Positions 63,988 to 64,000 of a stretch of DNA of 64,000 nucleotides are shown one piece after another. Below the pieces are notes generated by a model. That model did no database searches. It was not told where the DNA came from and saw only the letters and a program-made list of their open reading frames with translations. Each line of letters begins with the position of its first letter. Within the stretch, counting starts at the first letter, position 1. The stretch covers positions 76,431-140,430 of the forward strand of contig NZ_JBHYDX010000011.1 in assembly GCF_051860505.1 (NCBI RefSeq). Direction: 5' to 3'. The DNA comes from Pannonibacter sp051860505 (lineage in GTDB: Bacteria > Pseudomonadota > Alphaproteobacteria > Rhizobiales > Stappiaceae). Position numbers and translations under genes: made by a program.

Positions 63988-64000
63988 GGGGGGGCGGGGG

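Overview
The window is high-GC bacterial chromosome with almost no spare sequence. It most resembles an alphaproteobacterium, probably Hyphomicrobiales (Stappiaceae or Rhizobiales-like). The evidence is a fliF-fliG-fliH-fliN-flbD-flhA operon in the Caulobacter-type order, a sciP (DUF1153) gene, CtrA-type TTAA-N7-TTAA boxes, a MoxR/DUF58/DUF4159 cluster beside a DUF1285-nudix-DUF6111-cca operon, and a fused cytochrome bc1 operon start (Rieske then cytochrome b). The species cannot be named from the sequence alone.

Layout. 1-8.1 kb (minus strand): start of the cytochrome bc1 operon, two 612-residue ABC exporters, a chemoreceptor, small membrane proteins and a 27-codon ORF with a very strong ribosome binding site. 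8.3-10 kb: trmL and hemF with short palindromic repeats. 10.1-17 kb (minus): MoxR ATPase, DUF58, BatA/DUF4159 and vWA-like membrane proteins. 17.2-20 kb (plus): DUF1285, nudix, DUF6111 and CCA-adding enzyme, followed by acetyltransferase, nudix and metallophosphoesterase genes and a promoter-small ORF-terminator module. 22.6-35.8 kb: motility region, with a small unknown gene behind a perfect CtrA box, the flhA-to-fliF operon, sciP, flgD and fliK (the last behind a sigma-54 promoter). 36-37.6 kb: mnmA and tRNA-Met(CAT).

37.6-39.95 kb is a visibly AT-richer accessory patch directly 3' of the tRNA. It holds one unrecognised 383-residue protein and the first codons of an Hsp70-family gene, with no integrase. 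40-55 kb is an amine/polyamine uptake and catabolism locus: PotABCD-like ABC transporter, FAD amine oxidase, GMC oxidoreductase, MocR-type regulator, enolase-superfamily enzyme, aldehyde dehydrogenase, glutamine-synthetase-like ligase and class III aminotransferase, interrupted by a YefM/RelE-type toxin-antitoxin pair. 55.5-62.4 kb carries a class V aminotransferase-fold protein and a Ugp-type ABC transporter (ATPase, two permeases, binding protein) followed by a metallophosphoesterase, which suggests uptake and cleavage of a phosphodiester such as a glycerophosphodiester. 62.8-63.8 kb is prmB.

A recurring theme is intergenic palindromic repeats placed as inverted pairs (REPIN-like). Three sequence families are seen: near 8.3 and 10 kb, near 55 and 62.6 kb, and near 63.9 kb, where the two arms are a perfect 33-bp inverted repeat. 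No complete IS element, prophage, CRISPR array or rRNA gene was seen.
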